Under the pieces are notes generated by a model. It did no database searches, had not been told where the DNA came from, and saw only the letters and a program-made list of their open reading frames with translations. A DNA stretch of 64,000 nt from Viola odorata (taxonomy: Eukaryota > Streptophyta > Magnoliopsida > Malpighiales > Violaceae): the NCBI GenBank assembly GCA_963691705.1, contig OY829541.1:47323661-47387660 (forward strand), given 5' to 3'. Positions 1 to 11,021 of this stretch are shown one piece after another (within the stretch, counting starts at the first letter, position 1; each line of letters opens with the position of its first letter). The position numbers were made by a program, and so were the translations under genes.

Positions 1-1379
1 GTTAATCCTGATGGCTCTGTGGCACGTCTTAAAGCAAGACTTGTTGCTAAAGGATATGCCCAAACGTATGGGGTCGATTATTCTGATACTTTTTCTCCTG
101 TGGCCAAGTTATCCTCTGTTAGATTGTTCATCTCCTTGGCTGCTTCTAGAGATTGGCCCCTACATCAGCTGGATATCAAGAATACTTTTCTTCATGGTGA
201 TTTACAGGAAGAAGTTTATATGGAGCAACCACCTGGGTTTGTTTCTCAGGGGGAGTATGGGAAAGTGTCATCTGAAGAAAGCTTTGTATGGTATAAAACA
301 AAGTTCTCGTGCCTGGTTTGACAAGTTCAGTGAGGTAGTTTTAGCGTTTGGCATGCATAAGAGTCAGTGTGATCATTTAGTTTTCTATAGACGATCTGCT
401 GCTGGTATCATTTTGCTCGTTGTATATGTGGATGACATTATCATTACAGGGGATGATAATGTTGGGATCTCTTCGCTCAAATCTTTCCTGCATACCAAGT
501 TTAGTACAAAACTTGGATCAGCTGAAATACTTCCTAGGGATAGAAGTTTACAGGAGCAACAAAGGTATCTTTTTATCTCAAAGAAAGTATGTTCTTGATC
601 TTCTTGCAGAAACAGGAAAGTTGGGAGCCAAGCCCTGTAGTACACCTATGGCTTCTAATGTTCATCTCACCAAAGATGATGGTGATCCGTTTGATGACCC
701 TGAGATGTATAGGAGACTAGTTGGAAAACTAAACTATCTTTGTGTGACTCGTCCTGACATCACATTTGTTGTTAGTGTTGTCAGTCAATTTATGTCTGCT
801 CCGACAGATAAGCATTGGGAAACTCTGGAGCATATCTTATGTTATCTGAAAGGAGCACCTAGTCTCGGGATTTTATATAGTAACCATGGTCATAGCCAGA
901 TTGAGTGTTTTGCAGATGCAGATTGGGCCGGGTCAAAGATTGATAGGAGGTCAATAACCGGCTACTGTGTCTTTGTTGGTGGGAATCTGATCTCATGGAG
1001 GAGCAAGAAGCAGAATGTGGTATCTCGATCCAGTGCAGAATCTGAATACAGAGCAATGGCACAATCCTCTTGTGAGATTCTATGGTTACGGCAACTCCTA
1101 GCTGAGGTTGGTATAGTTCAGTCATCACCATCAAGACTCTGGTGTGATAATCAAGCTGCTCTTCATATTGCTTCTAATCCGGTTTACCATGAGAGAACTA
1201 AACACATCGAAGTGGACTGCCACTTTATTCGTGAGAAGATTTAGGAGAACCTCGTCTTCACCCATTATGTGAGAACTGGAGAACAGTTGGGTGATTTGTT
1301 TACAAAAGCAGTCCTCGAATGAATTATCTTTGTAACAAGTTGGGCATGATTAATATCTATGCTCCAGCTTGAGGGGGAG
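1..1379 (+). mobile_element. Ty1/copia pol 3' part (reverse transcriptase and RNase H), decayed
   Basis: C-terminal half of a copia-type pol polyprotein; the 5' part lies outside the window. Reverse transcriptase motifs are in order: [10 protein letters not shown], then [12 protein letters not shown], then the catalytic YVDD at 425-436. The copia RNase H follows (ADADWAGS near 912-935, SRSSAESEYRAMA near 1025-1060). The reading frame changes near 250 and again near 520, a stop follows REKI at about 1242, and the frame breaks again before the end, so this copy cannot make pol. A polypurine tract (gagggggag, 1371-1379) immediately precedes the 3' LTR. The tract and the TGTTAGAA LTR start are usual for small plant copia elements. 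Confidence 0.95.
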
Positions 1380-1508
1380 TGTTAGAATTGTATATATTAT
1401 ATCATGTATATGATTTCGTATTTGTAAAGTAGAGTGTATAGGGTATATATAGGGGTGTATACGCCTTGTATCAATTGAGAAACATTAATAGATATTTGGT
1501 AAATTACA
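1380..1508 (+). repeat. 3' LTR of the copia element
   Basis: Begins TGTTAGAATTG directly after the polypurine tract and ends ...AATTACA, 129 bp. A TATA-like run (gtatatatagg) lies near 1444. The right boundary is set by the host gene: from 1509 the sequence reads in frame as an exon of the SPATA20-like gene. The 5' flank is outside the window, so the target duplication (predicted cttac) cannot be checked here. Confidence 0.8.
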
Positions 1509-4500
1509 CTTACAAAGGTGAAGCATGCCTGGGACAGCAATAGGGATACACTTGTCAAGAGTGGAGCCTATGCCATTGAACAGCTGTCAGAAGCATTGTC
1601 AGCAAGTGCGAGTTCAAATAAATTGCCACATGGTCTGCCTCAAGATGCATTACGTCTCTGTGCAGAGCAAGTATGATCTTGCAGACAGACGCATCCATAT
1701 TGTACTGTAGAAAGATTCTGAGTCATTTTGCTTAAAAAGTTGCCAGTGCATGATTTTTTTGTTCACTTTGTAACTGGCTTTTCCAATTATTTGCAACAGT
1801 TAAGTATTACGTTTTATAAAATGCGAAGTCAAATGAGCAAGTTCTTGAGAAAATCTACTTAGAGAGGCCATTTTACATTGTGTTTACTTATGGTTGATTC
1901 ATCCAAATAAGCAGATAGAATTGCTTCTCTGGTGGCTTTTCTATACTGCAGACTAATAGCCAGCAGATATGCTTAATGTATCCATTATCTCTGCCTAGAG
2001 TCTTGACATATAAATACTTTAAATGCTATCAAATTTCTTTCTTGCTAGTCTCTGTGTTTGTAGCGCATGAATTATCCCCCTTAATCTTAAAAAGCGGGAT
2101 TTTGATTTTGTCATGCTGGTTCAGGGGATATTTTTACATGGAAGGCTCTGAACTGTCAAGACTGGCCTTTATATTATTTTCTTCTGAATTCTGCTACTTC
2201 AATTATTTTGCAGCTTTCTCGAAGTTATGATTCAAAATATGGTGGGTTTGGATCTGCCCCCAAGTTTCCTAGGCCAGTTGAGATCCAGCTAATGCTTTAC
2301 CACTCAAAAATGTTGGAGGATGCTGGAAAATTTGGTGATGCAAAGGAGGGAAAGAAGATGGTTCTCTTTAGCTTGCAGTGCATGGCAAAGGGTGGCATTC
2401 ATGATCACGTTGGAGGTGGCTTTCACAGATATAGTGTGGATGAACACTGGCATGGTCAGTTCACATTCAAAATTCCTCAAGAATCTCTTGAAGAGCTCTT
2501 TTCTCAGGAGAGCTTTTCGGTTTATCTGATAAACATTGGCACATGTTTCTTCTATTATCTTAGGAGTTGGTTGGTGTATTGTTAAATTTGGTCTCTGTGC
2601 AGTTCCTCATTTTGAAAAGATGATGTATGACCAAGGGCAACTTGCTAATGTATACTTGGATGCTTTTTCAAATACCAATGACGTCTACTATGCATGTGCA
2701 TCTCGGGATATTCTTGACAATGTGAGAAGAGAAATGATTGGAACACAAGGTGAAATCTTTTCAGCAGAGGACGCTGATAGCGCTGAGCATGAAGGTGCTA
2801 CAAAGAAAAAGGAAGGAGCGTTCTACATATGGGACAGTAAAGAGGTTTGCTTATCGATATTATCTAAGTCTGGATTCCAGTTTTGGTGTTTATTTCTATT
2901 TGACATTCCATGTGGTCCCTCTGTAAGGTTGATGACATTCTTGGAGAGGATGCAACCATGTTTAAAGATCACTACTATGTGAAGCCTTCGGGAAATTGTG
3001 ACCTTTCAAGAATGAGCGATCCGCACAATGAATTCAAGGGGAAGAACGTCCTTATTGAATTAACTGAAACTTCAGCTTTGGCAAAAAAATATGATCTCCC
3101 TGTTGAGCACTATCTCGAGATTCTAGGACAGTGTAGGCAAAAGCTTTATGATGTAAGATCTAGGCCACCGCGGCCCCATTTGGATGATAAGGTACTTCTA
3201 GTTCTCTATCAAACATTGAATTGCATTGTTTGAAAGTCTTCAACAGTGTATTTAGCTTTGCTCTTTTACTGTGAACATCTTAACAGAATAGATGCTTGCT
3301 AGGTTATTGTTTCATGGAATGGACTTGCAATTTCCTCTTTTGCCAGAGCTTCTAAAATACTGGAGATCGAATCTGATAGTACAAGATACAACTTTCCGGT
3401 TGTTGGCTCTGATGTAAGCTTTTACCATCTCTCATTAACTCAGACCCTGTTACATAACTACTATCTTGTTGATGGTGGTCATTAGTAAATTCTGTACAGT
3501 GCTGCTTTGCTGATGTAGTGATTCATTTCATCTTTTACATATCTGCTCTATGCAATTTTAGTACATTTGGGAGAATGGTTGATATGGAAACTGTTCTTAA
3601 ATTCTCATTTACTAAATTATACCATATTGTGCGACGAATATGATCTCGGTACTCTAAAAGTTTCTCGTAATACTGCTTATATGAGATGCATAGTCATCAA
3701 ACCATTGGGTAACTCTGCATTGGGTATCTATTGGTCCAAAGAGTGGACGGATGCCTGTGGAAGTTTTGCACTAGTTCTAGTATTAGCCAAAATGCTGTGA
3801 TTTTTTATATATATATGACTTTAGTCATTATAGAAATGGGAAATTCTGGATTATCTTGGGTTATGTTATTGACATTCATTAATTGCTGATGATTTCTTTG
3901 CATTCCTTGTGCTTCCAGCCCAAGGAGTACCTGGAAGTTGCAGAGAAGGCAGCATCTCTATGATAAACAAACGCGCAGGCTACAACATAGCTTTAGGAAT
4001 GGTCCGTCTAAAGCACCTGGGTTTTTAGATGATTATGCTTTTCTTATTTCTGGATTACTCGATCTTTATGAGTCTGGTGCTGAGGTCTATTGGTTTGTAT
4101 GGGCGACCGAATTGCAGAATACCCAGGTAAAACTTACCGCAAGTCATGTCCTCCATTCAATATTGATTTAGTTTCCCACCTATTCTGCACCTCAAAAAGG
4201 AGAGCAGCTTTTCGTTTTGCGGATTGTATCTGAAATGTCTTGCCAGGATGAGCTATTTCTCGATAGAGAGGGAGGAGGGTATTTTAATACTGCTGGGGAA
4301 GACCCTTCTGTTCTACTGAGAGTAAAGGAAGATCACGATGGGGCAGAGCCCTCAGGGAACTCAGTTTCTGCTATTAATCTGATCAGATTGGCATCCATGG
4401 TGACTGGCGATAAATCCAATTATTACAGGCAGACCGCAGAGCATCTTCTGGTATGATGCTTATCTTTTGGGTTCAAACTTGGCAACATGGTATCTATGTC

Positions 4501-4977
4501 TAGTCATTATTTGCATGCTTATTTTCTATGCTGGTGATACAGGCAGTCTTCGAGACAAGATTGAAAGATATGGCAATGGCAGTGCCTCTGCTGTGTTGTG
4601 CAGCAGATATGATCTCTGTGCCTTCCCGGAAAATCATCTTGGTTGGTCGTAAGCCATCTATAGAGTTTGATAATATGCTTTCTGCTGCGCATGCCACGTA
4701 TGATCCGAACAAAACTGTGAGTAACACCAAATTAACCTGTTTCTTCCCTTTGGTAAATTACATATTCCTCAACACAATTCGTTGCAGATAATTCACTGAA
4801 GAAATGGCGATTTGGGAGGACAATAATAGCAAGATCGCACAGATGGCCAAGAATAGTTCCACTGAAGATCAAGTGGTTGCTCTCGTCTGCAAGGACTTCA
4901 CGTGCAGTCCCGCTGTAACGGACCCAAAATCTCTTCAAGCTTTGCTTTCCAAGAAACCCTCTCGTGCTGCGGCGTGA
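1509..4977 (+). pseudogene. SPATA20-like (DUF255/thioredoxin-fold and six-hairpin domain) gene, broken
   Basis: Plant member of the spermatogenesis-associated protein 20/YyaL family; the biochemical role of the family is poorly known. Exons I can place, with GT-AG borders: 1509-1670, 2214-2454, 2603-2844, 2928-3191, 3303-3413, 3919-4126, 4248-4450, 4543-4716 and 4788-4977. Conserved stretches include YGGFGSAPKFPRP, GGIHDHVGGGFHRYS, HFEKMMYDQGQL, VSWNGLAISS and DREGGGYFNT. The N-terminal thioredoxin-like half is missing because the copia element occupies the exon start. Two more lesions: the exon at 3919 shifts frame near 3955, where a short segment between two gcatctct-like repeats seems lost, and the last exon meets TGA at 4797, where about 17 nt seem missing. 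The normal C-terminus, ending at TGA 4975-4977, is still readable in the shifted frame. A pseudogene seems near certain. Confidence 0.9.
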
Positions 4978-5665
4978 AACTCAGCTGGGGTGGAATTTCA
5001 CTGAGCTCTAGCTGGAAAGGATTGTTAATAGTTGGCATGGTGAGAAAACCATGTGTAATCATGGAACACAGCTTTGTTGGTTTCAATTATTGGTTCTCGC
5101 TTATAGGGGTAGAATGAATAAGCATTAGTTCGTGTTTGATTTATCATAATAGCATATGGTAGTCGGAATCTAAAATTAAAATAATAATTTATTATTAATA
5201 TCATTTATATCAATATATATTAAACATTTAATTTGCTCTAAATATATACTCTCTCTATTCACAAATAATTGTCTTTCTGTAATTTTCAGTAAAGTAAATA
5301 CTAAGTAACTTTCAGTGGACGGAGAGAGTATTTTATATCATTAATTTTTGAAAATTATAATAAAATAAAAGCGATGAATCAAAAACGTGATAGAAAAAAA
5401 AATTACCGAGACTCCGTGCTTCTTACGTCATATGTATTCAAGATAAAAATATTCTCAGATTATCTCGAAGGAGCCCATATCCGAAACGGCGCCGTCTTGC
5501 TTCTTTTTATCGCCTTGGTGGGCTGGGCTCTAGTAAACGGTATAACCCAATTCTGAGTTTAAGATGTCAAATCTGTTTTCAAGGGTTTCAAGAAATAGAT
5601 GAATCCAAACCCACTAATCCTCATTTCATTCCTCGTCTTCTCTACCACTGTCTCTAAAATCTAGC
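4978..5665. other. Intergenic spacer and upstream region of the mTERF gene
   Basis: AT-rich DNA between the SPATA20-like pseudogene and the mTERF start codon. It holds the 80-bp MITE annotated separately. The last 180 bases are less AT-rich and end in a pyrimidine-rich leader, the probable promoter and 5' UTR of the mTERF gene. No clear TATA box could be singled out. Confidence 0.5.
5249..5328. mobile_element. Stowaway-like MITE, 80 bp
   Basis: Terminal inverted repeats CTCTCTCTATTCAC and GTGGACGGAGAGAG flank an AT-rich core. The element is bordered by TA on both sides (5247-5248 and 5329-5330), the target duplication of Tc1/mariner-type Stowaway MITEs. The ends resemble the common plant CTCCCTCCGT terminus. 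Confidence 0.7.
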
Positions 5666-6886
5666 ATGGAGTTCATCCAAAATGTCCATGCTGTATCATT
5701 AGATTATCCATCTACTCCCTTCCTTATCCCTTCCAAATCAGCTCTCTCATCTCTCTCACTTGTCAAATTGTCGCCATTACTAAAGCTCCCATGCGTCTCT
5801 CTCCAACATCAACAGCAAATCCTCCACAAGCCAATCACTTGCGCAATCTCAACAAAGCAGCATCTTTTCACCGTCGATTACCTCATCCAGTCATGCGGGT
5901 TATCTTCAGAAGATGCAGTGGCAACATCCCAAAAGGTACAATTCCAATCCCGAGAAAGACCGGACTCAGTTTTGTCACTTTTGAGGAACTGTGGGTTCTC
6001 TAAAACCCAAATCTCAGCTCTCGTAAAGAGACGACCTTTTCTTCTTTTAGCACATCCGGAGAACACCCTTTTGCCCAAACTTGAATTCTTTCTGTCTATA
6101 GGGGTTTCAAATACTGACCTTGCTAAAACCCTTTCGTTAGACCCAACACTTTTGACTAGAAGTTTAGAGAAGCAAATTATACCGTCTTATGAGTTTCTAA
6201 AAAGTATTTTGCTTTGCAATGAGAAGATTGTTTCTGCTTTGAAGCGTACTACTTGGATATTTCTAGAGGATCATTCAAAGAATTTGATACCAAATATTGA
6301 GCTTTTAAGAGGGGCAGGCGTGCCGGATTCTTGTATTACATTGTTGATAGCACATTTCCCCGAGGCCGCAATGCAAAGGCATGGGGAGTTTAGGAAGATA
6401 GTGGAAGAAGTGATGGAGATGGGATTTGATCCCAGGAAATCAACTTTTGTGTTGGCAGTACACGCTCTTTGTGGGAAGGGTAATAAGTCGATTTGGAAAC
6501 GGTGTTTTGAGGTTTATAAGAGGTGGGGTTGGTCTAAAGATGATATACATTCTGCATTTAGGAAGCATCCTCATTGTATGATGTTGTCAGAGAAGAAAAT
6601 TATGAGAGCAATGGACTTTTTTGTGAACCAGATGGGATTACCTTCAAAGGAGATAGCATATTGTCCGGTGGTCTTGTTTTTTAGCTTGGAGAAGAGGATT
6701 ATTCCTAGGGGTAGAGTTATTATGGTTTTGTTATCAAAGGGCTTGATTAAGCAAGAAGTGAGCTTGAATAGTGTAATGCTTCCCGTAGAGGACTGCTTTT
6801 TGGAGAGATATGTGACCAAACATGAAAAAGAAGTACCTAATCTGTTGAGTGTATACGAAGGGAAGATGCTGCCAGAGGAAGCATAG
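5666..6886 (+). CDS. mTERF-family organellar protein, intact
   Basis: Intronless gene for 406 residues, a normal size for the large plant family of mitochondrial transcription termination factor-related proteins, which bind organelle nucleic acids and affect transcription, splicing or translation in mitochondria or plastids. Residues 1 to about 65 are rich in Ser, Leu and Pro with few acids, fitting an organelle transit peptide. The rest is made of mTERF repeats: LLRNCGFSKTQISALVKRRP near residues 104-123, LPKLEFFLSIGVS, IPNIELLRGAGVP, WGWSKDDIHSAFRKHPHCM and IIPRGRVIMVLLSKGLI are typical. The ATG is the first of a long open frame after a pyrimidine-rich leader. It is closely related to the split pseudogene at 9186 and 52699, so the locus was probably a small tandem cluster. 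Family assignment is firm; the organelle and target are not known. Confidence 0.93.
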   Translation: MEFIQNVHAVSLDYPSTPFLIPSKSALSSLSLVKLSPLLKLPCVSLQHQQQILHKPITCAISTKQHLFTVDYLIQSCGLSSEDAVATSQKVQFQSRERPDSVLSLLRNCGFSKTQISALVKRRPFLLLAHPENTLLPKLEFFLSIGVSNTDLAKTLSLDPTLLTRSLEKQIIPSYEFLKSILLCNEKIVSALKRTTWIFLEDHSKNLIPNIELLRGAGVPDSCITLLIAHFPEAAMQRHGEFRKIVEEVMEMGFDPRKSTFVLAVHALCGKGNKSIWKRCFEVYKRWGWSKDDIHSAFRKHPHCMMLSEKKIMRAMDFFVNQMGLPSKEIAYCPVVLFFSLEKRIIPRGRVIMVLLSKGLIKQEVSLNSVMLPVEDCFLERYVTKHEKEVPNLLSVYEGKMLPEEA

Positions 6887-6989
6887 CTTTTTTTCGGTAA
6901 AAGAGGAATCATAGCTTGGATCCAGCGGAATTGCCCCAGATAGAGTATTAATCTTGGGGGCACATTTTTTTTTTTAAACAAGAATCTTG

Positions 6990-7195
6990 GTGTTTTGTTA
7001 TCAAAGGGCTTTGATTAAGCAAGAAATGAGCTTGAATAATGTAATGCTTCCTGTAGAGGGCTGTCTGTTTGGACAGCCAAATTTGAAAGGGAAGTACCTA
7101 ATCTGTTGAGTGTATATGAAGGGAAGATGTTGCCGGAGGAAGCATAGATCGGATGCAGTGAAGTTGGCCCAGATAAGAGTATTAATCTTCGGGAC
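6990..7195 (+). pseudogene. Duplicated 3' tail of the mTERF gene
   Basis: Repeats the last part of the mTERF coding region and its 3' UTR (about 6725-6960). Shared blocks include gttatcaaagggc, gcttgaatantgtaatgct, gttgagtgtatangaaggg, the final gaggaagcatag, and the UTR block cccagatnagagtattaatct. Small indels break the frame. It is a partial tandem duplication with no start and no independent promoter visible. Confidence 0.85.
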
Positions 7196-7436
7196 AGTAG
7201 TTCAGTATACTGACTGAGTAACTATTAATGTTACCATTGTCTGCCATTATAATCCATACTTGTATTTTTATGTTTGCAGTGGACATTGATGGGTTCAATA
7301 TAACTATGTGACTCATATGATGTCTTGTCTGCTGCGTACTTAATTTTATCTTTTTTGTATCCCTACATATGGTGGTGTTACGAAGCTTGCAGTCAAATTC
7401 AACATTATTGTTGTGTTGATTTTCTTATGAAGTCAG
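7196..7436. other. Unassigned spacer
   Basis: Nothing recognisable between the mTERF tail duplicate and the RNase H remnant. Confidence 0.4.
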
Positions 7437-7439
7437 TCC

Positions 7440-7730
7440 CCTCTAGTCGCAGAAGCTTTAGTTCTCTTAAATGCCACGGCACTAAAACTTTGTTGGCCAA
7501 CGAGGGATTGTACAATTGAAGGAGATTGCGAGGTTCTTTTTGACTCTGTAGTTGCTAATACCAAGCTGAATCTGAATTTGCTTAATCATGCGTCTGTCAA
7601 ATGTGTCAAAGGAAGGGAAAATTCAGCGGTGGACTGGATTGCGAAAGCCGCGTTGAAGAGTTCTCTATCTCCTTTGTGGCTATCAAACCCTCGAGATACC
7701 TTTACCAAGTTATTGCAGAAGATTTGTATG
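7440..7730 (+). pseudogene. RNase H-like (RVT_3) domain remnant
   Basis: One open frame from 7440 reads PLVAEALVLLNATALKLC, then an EGDCEVLFDSVV segment, then CVKGRENSAVDWIAKAAL. The order (helix with conserved Glu, acidic beta strand GD, then a late Asp near an AxxA helix) matches the reverse-transcriptase-like RNase H domain (RVT_3) found at the ends of plant LINEs and in domesticated genes. There is no start codon, no catalytic N-terminal strand and no reverse transcriptase nearby, so it is a fragment. Confidence 0.5.
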
Positions 7731-7986
7731 GTTTATGTTGTAGTTCCAGTTTTGGTTTTTTTTGTCCGAGATGGATATGTTTCACTGTGCACTCTTCTTA
7801 TTATTACTTGCAAATTTGGGTTTAATGGATTGGAATCACAAATTCAGTTCAAAAAGAAAAGGTCTAGTGTTTTCTTTTTTATGCTCTTCCATTTTTTACA
7901 AATCTAGAAACAATAAAATTTCAAATTCAAATTTTGAAGGTCAAAAAATAAATATAGTAGAATCAAATTGAAGTTAAAAAAAAGGG
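7731..7986. other. AT-rich spacer
   Basis: Low-complexity, T-rich sequence left of the foldback element. No feature seen. Confidence 0.4.
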
Positions 7987-9099
7987 CAAAAGACAGATTG
8001 ACATCCAGTTTTTATAAAAAAAGACAGATTGGCACCCAATTAAAACAATTGACAAATTTGCCACCCAAGCTTTCTCCGTTAGATAATTTAGCACCCAACC
8101 TTTCCTCCGTTAGACAATTAAGCCACCATGGCCGTTAAGTTTGACTAACGGCGTTAAATAAATGACACGTGACCGTTATCTGCATGCCACGTCAGCATTT
8201 AAAAATATATAAAATTGTAAAAATATGGAGAAAATCTTTAAAATTTTACAAAAAATTCAGAAAAATATAAAAAATTCCAGAAAAATATGGAGAAAATAAA
8301 AAGAGGAAAAATTATAATGTAAAAAAATATAGAAAATTCAAACCAATAGGATTTTTAAAAAAATGGACAAAATCTATTTTTTTAAAAATCCTTATCACTT
8401 TGTTTTTCAAACCCTTCAACAAACTCACTATCCTAAAAGAGAAACTAAAAAAATGAGGTGTGGAGGGGTGAAGTTAGCATTTCTAATATCTATACAGAGT
8501 GTGTTTTTTCTTTTTTCTTTTTTTCTTCTAATATTTTTCTATTTTTAAGATATTTTAATAAAAATTATAATAAAATATTTGAAAATATTTTATTTTTACA
8601 TTCTACGGATTGTCTAATTTTTAAAAAAAAATTCTATTGGTTTGTATTTCCTATTTTTTATTTATAATTTTTAAAACACATATATTTGTTTACATTATAT
8701 TTTTTCTAGATTTTTTTATATTTTTCTTGATTTTTTTATATTTTCTGATTTTTAAAAAAAGTTTATATATTTTTTCTAAATTTTTATTTTATTTTTCTGG
8801 ATTTTTTATAAAATTTTAAAGATTTTCTCCCTATTTTTACAATTTTATATTTTTTAAAATGCTGACGTGGCATGCCACGTCAGCAGATTTGGTGTCACGT
8901 CAGCAGATAACGGTCACGTGTCATTTATTTAACGTCGTTAGTCAAACTTAACTGCCATGGTTACTTAATTGTCTAACGGAGGAAAGGTTGGGTGCTAAAT
9001 TGTCTAACGGAGAAAACTTGGGTGACAAATTTGTCAATTGTTTTAATTAGGTGCCAATCTGTCTTTTCTTGTAAAAACTGGGTGTCAATCTGTCTTTTG
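7987..9099. mobile_element. Foldback/long-TIR element, 1.1 kb
   Basis: The two ends are long inverted copies. The left arm (7987 to about 8365) starts CAAAAGACAGATTGACATCC; the right arm (about 8600-9099) ends in the complement GGGTGTCAATCTGTCTTTTG. The arms share blocks for CACCCAACCTTTCCTCCGTT, the ACGTGACCGTTATCTG region and CATGCCACGTCAGCA. The loop is a T-rich stretch. No transposase frame is present, so it is non-autonomous. A clean target duplication was not found. Mutator-like or foldback class is inferred from arm length only. Confidence 0.8.
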
Positions 9100-9185
9100 A
9101 AAGAGATTACAAGTTTATTGTTTAGAAAACAATAAGAGGTAAATGAATTTTTTTTACCCAGAAAGATCGCATTTTCTTAAAAACT

Positions 9186-9350
9186 ATGGATTCACAAATA
9201 TCCCAAATTTTCAAGTCACACCCACAACTGCTTATAGCTAAGCCAGACAAGAGTGTCGCACCAAAGCTTGACTGTTTCTGCTCTGTTGGGCTAACTGGTC
9301 CCAACCTTACAAGATTCATCTCATCAAACCCACAAGTATTCCAATGTAGT
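9186..9350 (+). pseudogene. mTERF pseudogene, 5' part
   Basis: Reads QISQIFKSHPQLLIAKPDKS, then PKLDCFCSVGLTGPNLTRF and SSNPQVF, classic mTERF repeats resembling the intact gene at 5666. The frame stops at the first base of the inserted solo LTR (9351). The last bases, gtagt (9346-9350), are the left target duplication. Sequence upstream of 9186 does not read as mTERF, so the N-terminus and transit peptide are already lost or lie beyond the foldback element. The gene continues at 52699. Confidence 0.88.
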
Positions 9351-11021
9351 TGTTGCTACCCGAATTTTGACTTACGTCACAACTTTTTTTCGTATCTTTT
9401 ATTGCTTGTCACGTTCAAAAGCCCGTTTACTTTAAATTTCACTCAATTTTTTATCGTGAGCTTTTTGTTTAATATTTGGCTTCATTTCGCGTTATTTTAG
9501 TTTTTTCGCCTTTTTACGTCATTCGAACTGTTATCAGGTTCCGGACGAGCTTTTAAGCCTTAAATAAAATATTTCCATTTAGGGAGTTGAGTTCGAATTT
9601 TCGTTCGCATCATTTCGTCCCTTATATTTTATTACATGCCATAGTTGTTTTCATTCGGATTTATTATAGGTTTGTAGCCAGACCCCTATTAGGCCCGAAC
9701 GAGCCTTTTAGACTTTAAATAAAATATTTCCATTTAAAGAGTTGAGTTCGTATTTTCGTTCGCGTCATTTTGTTCCTTGCATTTTTTTACGTATCACAGT
9801 CATTTTCGTTCGAATGTATTATCAGTTTTTAAGGGATTTCTCGTACTGATAGTTCGAACCAATTAATTAAGCATTAAGCATTTTCCACCTCACTTTGATC
9901 ACACCCGTTGGATCAACATACTTTGACTCAAGTATGCACATCCAACGGCCCAAACTCATTTTCATCATCATTTTTCCCTTGTCCGCGAGCCTTCAATGCA
10001 AAAAAAACTCAAGTTTTTGCACAGGCCCGTCGCTTCCTTTCCCATCGGCAGAAGCTTCCATCAAAGCCCGCCCACTTGCTCAAACTTGCTCACCACTCTG
10101 GCCACTATTCATCCCCACTCTCCCTCGGTCCTCAAGTTCGCGATGCTCACTCTCGCCGTGACCTCCATGTCCACTCGCGGCTACCTTGCCTATAAATAGC
10201 ATGCTTCCAGCAACGAATCAAGGGCACCTAATTTCACTCTCACTCCCCATTTCTTGCACTACCTTCTTGGCTAAAAACTCTCTTGGAAACAAGTAAGCTT
10301 TCTCACTCTAACTTCTCTTTAATTGTTGTTTTCATGGGATTGGGTTGCTGCCATGTTAAGTGATTTATTGGGTGTGTTTTCGGGTCATTTGATCGAGTTT
10401 TAATCACCTTGGTCGCCACCATGGCGCCGACGACGTGATGAGGAAGAAGAAGGGTCTGTTGGCGGGAAAGAAAATGAAAGGTGATGGGTTTGGCCTTTGC
10501 CAAGCCCATTTGTTTTAATTAAAAGGTTTGGGTTTGGATTTGTTCCAAGCCCATTTTTTCATGTCCAAAAATCTAAAATGGGCCCAAGTCCGGCCCACTT
10601 AATTTTCGTATAAATGTTTAGTATGCGATAATTAGTTTTTTCGTAAACTGTCGCGTTAATTGCATGCTTCGTACGATATATTATTTATTTTATGCCATGT
10701 CAATTATCGTGAAATTAATTGCATGCTTTGTATGATGTTTTATTTATTTTATGCCATGTCAATTATCGTGAAATTAATTGCATGCTTCGTATGATGCATT
10801 ATTCATTTTTTGCCATTTCAATTATCGTGAAATTAGCTATATGCTCACATGATATTTTATTTGCTTTATGCCATGTTTTAAAAATGAGATATTCATATGC
10901 TCATATGAAATAAATCGCTTACTTGTTTATCATGTTTATTTAATTGCTTGCGTGCTAGAAGTGTTTGCATGCGCTTTCATTACTTATTATTTTTCGAGTT
11001 ATTACTAACACTCTCGCTTTG
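9351..11021 (+). repeat. Outer solo LTR, left part
   Basis: First 1,671 bp of a solo LTR of a Tat/Ogre-type family. Its start, TGTTGCTACCCGA, is the same as that of the solo LTR at 43230. A hairpin (ccgttggat/atccaacgg, 9905-9948) lies about 245 bases before a TATA box, ctataaata (10190-10198). The sequence breaks at the Athila element and continues at 51446. Confidence 0.85.
10190..10198 (+). promoter_or_regulatory. TATA box of the outer LTR
   Basis: CTATAAATA, the same nonamer as in the LTRs of the Tat-type element, at the matching place in the LTR. Confidence 0.6.

Noticed and set aside
3567..3800. 77-residue ORF inside a SPATA20-like intron
   Set aside because: Lies between clear splice borders and has no family resemblance.
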